In this document: piece by piece, positions 46,001 through 55,000 of the stretch | How positions within the stretch are numbered: position 1 is the first letter of the stretch | How the letters are laid out: each line of letters starts with the position of its first letter | Origin: Cryptomeria japonica | Lineage: Eukaryota > Streptophyta > Pinopsida > Cupressales > Cupressaceae | Assembly (NCBI RefSeq): GCF_030272615.1 | Contig: NC_081405.1 | Coordinates: 612,348,920 to 612,412,919, forward strand | DNA length: 64,000 nt | Direction: 5' to 3' | Made by a program: the position numbers and the translations under genes | Notes under the pieces: generated by a model | Told to the model about the DNA's origin: nothing | The model's database searches: none | Seen by the model: the letters and a program-made list of their open reading frames with translations, nothing else

Positions 46001-49000
46001 TAGGCCATCAACTCCTAGTGGAAGATCAGGATCTGTAGGAGGACATTCACCATCGGTGAGGCCATTCAAATATCACCTTGTAGATTATGTTATGCTCTAT
46101 AAATGTTTGGAGGACTCCTGTAATTTTTATTAGTAGAACTCTCGTCATTGTATACAGGGATTACATGTGATGTCGGGTGATAATCAGGTTGGATCTATCA
46201 GTGGTTCCCAGAACTCAATAAATGGTACTATTGAGGGACCTGTTCATGTGTCTGCTCCAGTAGGAGGCCCTGCAAGGCTGACTGCCCCTTCTCCGCAGCA
46301 GGTACTTTTTTGGATATTATTACTTCTTTTTTTATTTCATAGGTTTTGACGATATTTGCATTTTTCAGGTGCCTTTACAAAGGGTTTGGATAGTATTTTG
46401 CTTAGGACATTTAGTGATGTGCTGGATCTTGTTCTTGACAGGGTTATAATTCATCTTCTTCACAGCATCAGGCTCAAGTTCAAGGTTGGTTACCACCAGT
46501 GCAGCAAACACACCAAATGCAGCAACAGTTGCAACCACCATACCAAAATCAACATCAATCCGCGCAATCTCATTCACAATTGCAGACTTCACAGCAATCA
46601 TTGAATTTGCAGCAATATGGTCAGCATGTGCAATCCTCTCAACTTCATAACCAACAGCCAACACAATCTCAATTACAAATGCAGGCCCAGCAATCTTTAC
46701 AGCAATATGGTCAACAGGTGCAACAACCCTTACAACCACATTCACAACAACCCACACAATTTCATTCACAATTGCAGGCCCAGCAGTCTTTGCAACAGTA
46801 TGGTCAACAGTTGCAATCTTCACAACAACATGTTCAACAAGCCCCATTTGGTCATGCACCAGCTTCACAGCAACAACCATCTACATATGGGCAATTGCCT
46901 GTTTCTCAGTCTCAAATCCAGCCAAATGTTGCTTCCTCTCTTCAGCAGATTCCTCCTAGCATGCCATTACCAAGCGTACATCCCCAAACTCAGCAGCAAC
47001 TATCACAACAGCAGCCCTCTAGTCAGATATTACAACAACAGGTGCCTGCTGCGCAGAGCAATATTCAATCCCAACAGCATCTTTCATTTCAACAGCAGCT
47101 GCAGTCGCCTCTGGTACCACCACCTTTAGTGCAGGCTACAACGCAATCCCAGCAGCAACCACTCTTGATGCGCCCTCAGCAACAACAGGTGCAGGATAAA
47201 CATTGTTAATAAATGTAATGATTCAACCTAGTTGAATGTATCTGAAATGTCTTAACAATACTTATTCACGATTTTTTGATTTTTCAGCCTTATTACCAAG
47301 TGGCTCCAACGCAACAAGCTGGACTGCAACAAGTCAGTAATACATCTTTGGCTTAGTTGAATGGCATGAAAAGTGATAGACTAATTTTATTTCTTTCTTA
47401 ATAAGTGATAGACTAATTTTATTTCTTTCCTAATGTTGATTTATTTAGGACTCTTAATGTAGTATGATATTAACATTCTTATTTGTTGTTGATAAAGCCA
47501 TGGACATTTTCAGCACAGCCACAAGGAATAGTGACAACTAGCTCTACCAGTACACTTCCTATGACTGCCGAAGCCAAATCTGCTGCAGCTGTGGCACCTG
47601 TTAGTGTTCCTAGTCCTGCTTCATTGACTTGTGTCTGGACAGAGCATACTTCTCCAGAGGGATACAAATATTATTATAATAGTGTGACTGGTGAAAGCAA
47701 GGTATAGATGTACATTTTGTTATTGAATCTTGTTAACTTCACTCGCAACTTTGTGTTTAATTTTACATATTCTGTTTATGCCTCTTTCTCACCAGAGGCC
47801 ATGTTTTTCAGTTGATTTGCTACCATTTGAATAAGATACAAAATGGTTTGATATGGTTGCCAATTTGAATATCATCTTGTAGCCAGTAATCAATTGGTCA
47901 TGCTTCAACTAACTGAAATTCATTTTCTTATGATGTTTCCTTTTTGATTGGCAGTGGGAGAAGCCAGACGAGCTGACAAAATTTGAGCAACAAAAGCAAT
48001 TGCAACAGACACAGCCTCAGCCTCAGCCACAGCTACAACAGCCTCATCAACAGCCGCAGCCTCAATTGCTGCAGCCCCAGCAACAACAGCAGCCTCAGCT
48101 GCAGCAGCCCAATGCACAACAGCAACCACAGCTACAGCAGGCCCAGCAACAACATCAGCCTCAACTACAGCAACCCCAGCAACTTGTGCAACCTTCATTA
48201 TCAACTGTGAGTTTCCTTTTGTTATGTTGTTCCACGTGGGCCATCTTAGTAAAATATAACAGTTATTCATGTTATATATAGAAGATATTTAAATATTGAA
48301 ATGTCCTTTTACTTGGACTCTTGTTAGAACCAACAAGAGAAATCATCTAATTTGTTAATTCAGTATAAAATCACTTTAGCCTCTCTGACATGGAAGCATA
48401 TAATTGGTTACCTCCAAAGGATGTGGATGGAATCAATTGCCTTACTTTTTAAAGATAGTTTATTTTAATTTATTAGTAAAATAATTCAAGCCTATGGAAA
48501 ACCGTCTCGTTGACATGGATTTAAAGAAATTTTTATTCTAGAGTATACATTTTCTTTTAGGCATTCAGGAGACGATTCCTTAACTCGTTGTTGTCAATGG
48601 GATGAAGTTTACCAAGTCAATCTGCATACCACTCTGGACTCAAACGCATATACAACCATGTATAGAGGTGTATTAAACTTACCACAACATTTTTGGATGA
48701 TGGGATGAATATGCTCGATGTAGAACTCTAATGTGAGGCCTCTCTCACTAATCTGATCAAGCATGCTATAAATGCACTCATAAATCTCCCAAGATTAGAA
48801 TTGTTAGAATCCCCAAATTTGATGATTGGGAATACATGGTGTCTATAAGATGTAATGTATTCCACATTTGACCAAAAATAGCAAGCTATAGCTATAATTT
48901 CCTTCACTGTTTTCCCTTGCTTTGTCTTGGCCAAGCATGCGATAAATGCACTTGTAGATCTCCCAAGACTAGGACTATATGTTCTATGATTGTGAAAACA

Positions 49001-52000
49001 TGCTGTATAAAAGATGTGATGTTTTTTACATATGACCAAAAACTATCAGTATCACCAATCATTGCTTTTTTCACTCTTACCTTGCTCTATCTTTGACTCT
49101 TTCCACCTATTCGATCCGTATGTGATAAAAATAAGTTGCAATGGCTCTTCTGATTCAAGCATCCTTTGTAGTAGAATGGAATAGGAAGCATATTAGGTCT
49201 CTGTTGGTTTGGGACATTACTTTCTCTTAAAGGTTTGAAGCAATGTCATTGATGTGTGGTGGTTGGAGCAAATGAACGCTTGCACCTTCGTTGCCTCCAC
49301 CACCACTCGTTTGATACTCTCTATCTTTAAATGTTCTTGAGTGCTTTGTTAATAGCATGCACATACCAAGTGTCTAGTAGATTGTCCACTGAATCAATCT
49401 ACTTGCTGCCTTGCAAATGTTTGTTGCATTTACAATCATCGGCATTACATAATTTATTCAATGCATGAAACTATAATGTTGATGAGTAGGCGACGTCTAA
49501 TGTTTGTCCACTCATCCATGATTATGGTGCAACCATATGTAATCCATTTTGGCCTTAGGTTAATATTGGAATGACGTTTTTCGAAGAGAGCATTCCTTAA
49601 TCTAGTCTCGCTAGGACCCACATAACTTGGTGATAAGCTCCTTGGAATAAGGAGATTGGGCAACATGGAAAGGAATACCATTACCAAAAAAGAATTTGGC
49701 AGTGTTCCTTAATCTAGCCTCGCTAGGGCCCACATAACCACTACTAGTTTTTCCTACCTTGGTGATAAGCTCCTTGGAATAAGGAGATTGGGCAACATGG
49801 AAAGGAATACCATTACCAAAAAAGAGTTTGGCAATGACCACTTCTACATCATTGTTCTCATTCACTTTGAACACATTTGCAATTGAGTTGGCAATGACCA
49901 CTTCTACATCATTGTTCTTATTCACTTTGATCACATTTGCAATTGAGTTCAATGATGATGAATCTATGACCCTCTATTTCCTCTCAATTGCAATACACGG
50001 TAGCGTTGATGCAGTCATGGATGGTGGATCCAATGAAGGATTATCTAATTATGTAGTGAAATGAAACAACACACAACTTACACAGGAGCACATTAATAAA
50101 ACAACGAAACAACAAAAGGGACTTTATTGACTATTAGTCATGAATGAGTTGCAATCTGCTACAATGGAACTCCAACATGCTAGGCCTCAGTTTGATTAGA
50201 AACATGCAACTTACCAGATTCGTTTGATATTATAATACAATGCTCAAGCTTGACTCCTAACTTTAATCTTCGAATTCACTTCTTTCAAATGATTGTGAGA
50301 GGTGTTTACTTAGTCAGCCTCAAGGTGGTGCAAAGCACAATGTCCCATAAAATGCGTCGTCGGCTAGATGTGTGAAAGGATCTTCATGTTGGGAAAGGTG
50401 ATTTGTACACCTTGAATTATAATAATGCTAAAAATGTAAATAAATATTTATTTGTGGCACATCCTAGAGACGTGGATACCATATGTGTTGGGCATTCTTA
50501 AGGACACTTGTATGTTGCATTATACATTAGGATAAATATTTAATTTGGATGTCACATTGGAGGAATGTTTAATATTGGGATAATTTAGTACCAAATATTT
50601 AATTTGAGGGTTATAGTTTAGTGAGCTCATGGTTTATGTATTACTGCCAAGTGGTTTTGTGCAAAAGCTTATCTTATAAAAGCAAGTACATAAGTAGTTG
50701 TTGAGGCTGGCTTGTGGAACCTTTGACTTGTTGGCTAAGGTTGGATTAAGCATCTTTTGTAGGCCGCATATGTAGAAGTGTGGATTGGGATGTGTGGCTA
50801 CATTGTTCTCATTTGCTTCTTCACGTGGAGGAATGCAACTAGGGTGCTTGATGCTTCAGAAGCTTTGCATGGAGACTTTGCAATTGTATTTTAAACTTGT
50901 TTAGTGAGATAATATATCGATTATGTGAGTGCTTTTGGAGGATGGGTTTTTTTCCCTTGAGAGGGCTTTTCAAAGGTACATCTAGTGTTATTTTGTGGTA
51001 TGCTTTGTTCTCTTTTGCATTGTGGATTTTAACTACTTATCTTGCATATTCTCTCACAAGGATTATGCAGAAAAGAATATGATTGTTGCAAATTTCATTA
51101 GATGTATTGATGGTGGATAGACTAATCTTGGTGCAGTCCATACTGTAAGGTCTTGAGTCCAGTGCATATGTGTGTTCCTTTGTTGCCACACACTTTGCAA
51201 AGGTGCCACAAGCTTTCAACAATAAAATTTTCTGTTATTATATTATGCTTGGTGATGGAGTAAAAACTGATATGCCTTTGTGATGATTGCAATCTCTTGA
51301 AAATAGAATATGCCATCGATGGATAAATGTAGAACATGTGTTCCCATCCGTGATGTGGAATATGTTAGTGTTGTGAAATGTGGTAGGTTTTGTAGTAATT
51401 GTTTGATTGCTGTAATGTAAATGAAAACTTGCAAACAAAACACACAAGTGAAAGAAAATATTTTTGGGTGATGCAAAATTGTTCTTACACCTTGAGACGC
51501 TCTTGCACTAGGAGTTTTTCGAAAAACTGTTGGGGAAGAGAGCAACACCAAAAGTGTAGGATGGTTCAGATGCAGCTACATTCCCTAGAAAGGAAGGCTC
51601 GAATGAGTTATGGGAGTGGGTGCTAACAATGCAGTGCTAGTTTGTGCAATGGTGATTGAAGACTCATAGAGGGTAGAGCTCTCAAAGAGGAGGTTGTGCA
51701 ACACTACAACAAAAATACGGAGGGCTCTTTGAGATTGGAGACATCTTAGAGGAAAAATGCAAGTGGATAATTGGGACCAGGACCAGATGGTCTTTGAGAT
51801 GATGAGGGGTTGGTGCACCCAAGAGTGCATCTAGAGTGGTTGGGGGCCTAGAAGTTGGAAGGTGTGATGATGCACAAAAGGCATTGAGTAAATTAACGAG
51901 GGAGGCGGGATTTGCGCAAGTTGGAGGCATCGGCAACATAGAGAATCTGCCTTCACACATGGAAACAGGTGTAAGTTCAGTAGCAGAGGGAAAGTTGATG

Positions 52001-55000
52001 TTGAGTAGTGATTTTTTGGGGGAGAGAGGGGGAAGTAGTACTAGAAGAGGAGGAAATGTGGAGGCACTAAATGCTCTAGAAGGGAAGGTGGACTTAAGAG
52101 AGTGGGTGATAGCAACAAAGTGTTGGTTTGTGTGGAAGAGCATCAGAAACCCATAGAGGGTAGAGCTCATAGAGAGGAAGTTGTGCACCAACACAACAGA
52201 AGGATGGAGGTGTCCCTAGGAGTGGAGACAATGTGGATAAAAAAATGGGACCAAATGGTTTTGAGATGATGAGGTAGTTGGTGTACCAAAGAGAGTAGCT
52301 AAAGTGGCAGGGGGGTTATAAGTTGGAAGGTGTGTGTTATCTTCCTACTTTGTTGTTCTTCATTTTCCTTCATCTTGTCTGCTTTCAGTTTCCTGAACAA
52401 AAAATCTGAAAATGCAAATGAAAGCAAGAAAATAATAGTGGGCCAGTGCAAGAAGGAATAAAATATATGTTGCGGGGCAGCCCCACAAGCCTTTAGGGTT
52501 TTTGAATTTTAAAATTTATTTCCTTTTTTCATGTTGATGTCTCAGTAGATATACCCATGTTGAAGGGGTGTCTTTGGGATGCCCCCAAACACAGATCAAA
52601 AAGGGACATGGTAGGCATATGCTGTCCCTTTATGTCCTCAGGATGTTTGCCTTCCCTAGAATGACAAGAAAACCTTGGGGAAGTGTCCTTGGGGAACACT
52701 TTCGGCAATTGACATTCATCCGGTGATTTCCGATGCTTGACTCATGATTTAGGGTTGTCATTGATGGCAACTCTTCTTGGAGATTCGATCTGGTAGTCGT
52801 GATTCCTCTTATCCGGAAGCAGGAGTTAATCGGTAGCCAGTTAGTTGGTAAATCAAGATTATTCCATTGCAGTTTTGGTCCGGTAAGATTTCCGGTGTTT
52901 GCGGTGATTTTGGTGACTAAGTTCGAAATGTAAATGATGAGGTTGACATTGGTGTAACATTTTGGAAATTTGTTTTGGTCCGGTGCTATGTCTTTTTAGA
53001 GATTGAAGCCGACTTGAAGCTACACGTTACATTTTTGATAGCCGACTTGGAGGAGATTTTTTCTGATATGACCAGATATATAAGATTGAGTTGGTGATTG
53101 GTTTTCGGTGTATTACTGTTGTGGTGATCTGTTTTGGTGCGATTGAGCGCAGTTTCACGTGCTCATTTGATTCCCAAGTGATTCGGTAGCTGACTGAGAC
53201 AGAAACATGGCATATTGCAGAGCGAGTACAATCAAAGATCTTGTGCTTAACCGGAACTCATTCTTGCATTGTCAGATGCTATTTCAGAGTTCTTTTATTG
53301 TATTTTTCTCATTATAAATAAATTTTAAGTCAGCGAGACTTCCCTGAAGGTTGTAGCCTTCCGTGTTATTGTAATTGAGCAGTGAGCTCTAGGCAGTGAA
53401 CCTGGATGCAAGTGCATTCCCCATCTATGTAATATTTATGTACTCCTGGCCATAGTATATGAATATTGTGGGTCCCAGCCCCACCGTGGTTTTTCCCTTT
53501 CCGGGTTTCCACATAAAAATTTTGGTGGTGTGGATCTGTGGTTTATTTATTGCTTGCTTATGTTCTTTACTGTTATGCATTACTAACCGGTGGGTAAAGA
53601 ATAAGTTTGTGAATTTGATTTCTGGCAGAACATTGATTCACCCCCCCCTCTCAGTGTTCCTTGATTCTAACAAACACTGTGTAACTTGGGCCATTATGCT
53701 GTTATCAAAGTAAATTTATGCCATCTATTAAACCTTATCGTCACAAATTGGACCCAATGATTTGGGATCTTAGCTTGGTGTCTCAATTTGTTTTTTTGTT
53801 GTTACTTGTTCCATTGTCTTAGGTACATAATGTGGATATTTTGTATAATATAGATGCATTGAGTTTATAATATCAATCTGAATGTATTTTGCCCCTATTT
53901 GATTGGAGATTATTGATCTTATATGTTTTTAGGACTAGGAAGCTTTATTCTTCAATGCTAGACTTTTCTTCCATTTGAAATTTCATTTTCATTTAGTTGT
54001 TACAAGTTGTTTTTACTTATGTAAACCATTAGGGAGGATCTAAATAATTGCATAGGTTGTTTTCGTTTCCTGTTGTTTGCACAATCATATAAATCTATTA
54101 TTTTTTGTGTTCTATTTACATTTCCTCCTAACATGGTCAAGTTGAGGTTGCGATTCTTGTTGCTATTGAAGTTTGGACCATGATCTTTATCGAAGAAATA
54201 TTTGTAGCTAAGGACTACTGGAATCAATAATTTCAGTTTTTGTTGGCTTTTATTGATATGTTTGTGAACTGACTTCATTACTCTACAGAAGGCTCAGGTT
54301 GATTGCTAATAAAATGTGGATATATTCAATTTGGTTAGACACGCACTCGGTGATACCCTTTTTCTATCCTTTTTGTATGTGGGTTTTGTCAATCTGTCTG
54401 TATGGATAACAATTTTGAGAGATATTTAATAGGCATTACCTACACAAAAAGCTTTCCCAATCCTGAAGTAGGCTTTGGGGTGCAAGTCCCTGGGTTGATT
54501 TGTTTCTATCCTCCCTGGTACTTTGAGAAACGTTGTCGGTGGTTTTGTTGTTAGCATTTTGGCCTTCTCTAGTTTGTGGTAGTTATCCTTACAATGTCAG
54601 TAATTTACAAGCTGTTTACTCTATTGGCATATCATCTGATTGGACACTGTGTGACATTACAATTGATTTTTTTTCTCAATCTAAGGAGCCCCTACCCATA
54701 TTGTTTCTCTTTATTGTCGACTACTAGGTGTTCCTAACTCTTGGGATTGGGTTGTTCTCTAAATCATAGAACTTTTCAAACAGGGAAACACAAAAAAATG
54801 GGGTAGAGTCTTGGTTCTTTTTCATTTTGTGGTTTTGTTAAAGTGTAGCAAGATTAACTGGAGGAATATGTTCCTGGTAATATGTACGAGGAGATGCTAA
54901 ACTGTGCCATTTTCATGCACTTGTATTTACAGATACACTTGTCACCCTTCCTCAGCTACAAGTATCTTGTGGAGTGGTTCACTCAACAGTCCTCTATTGG

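Noticed and set aside
46370-46441. Extension of FCA exon 13 to the earlier AG at 46369
   Set aside because: Reading on from exon 12 in phase 0 meets a stop at 'ttataa' before the Gln-rich frame.
46365-46880. 171-codon minus-strand frame, Val/Ala/Ile-rich
   Set aside because: Shadow of the CAG/CAA-rich FCA exon 13. The plus-strand frame fits the FCA gene model and the antisense has no independent support.
47920-48270. 116-codon minus-strand Ala/Val-rich frame
   Set aside because: Shadow of the Gln codons in FCA exon 16.
54289-54297. Nine-base micro-exon 'aaggctcag' in intron 16
   Set aside because: AG and GT flank it and the length keeps frame, but a 9-nt match is expected by chance and no FCA sequence supports it.
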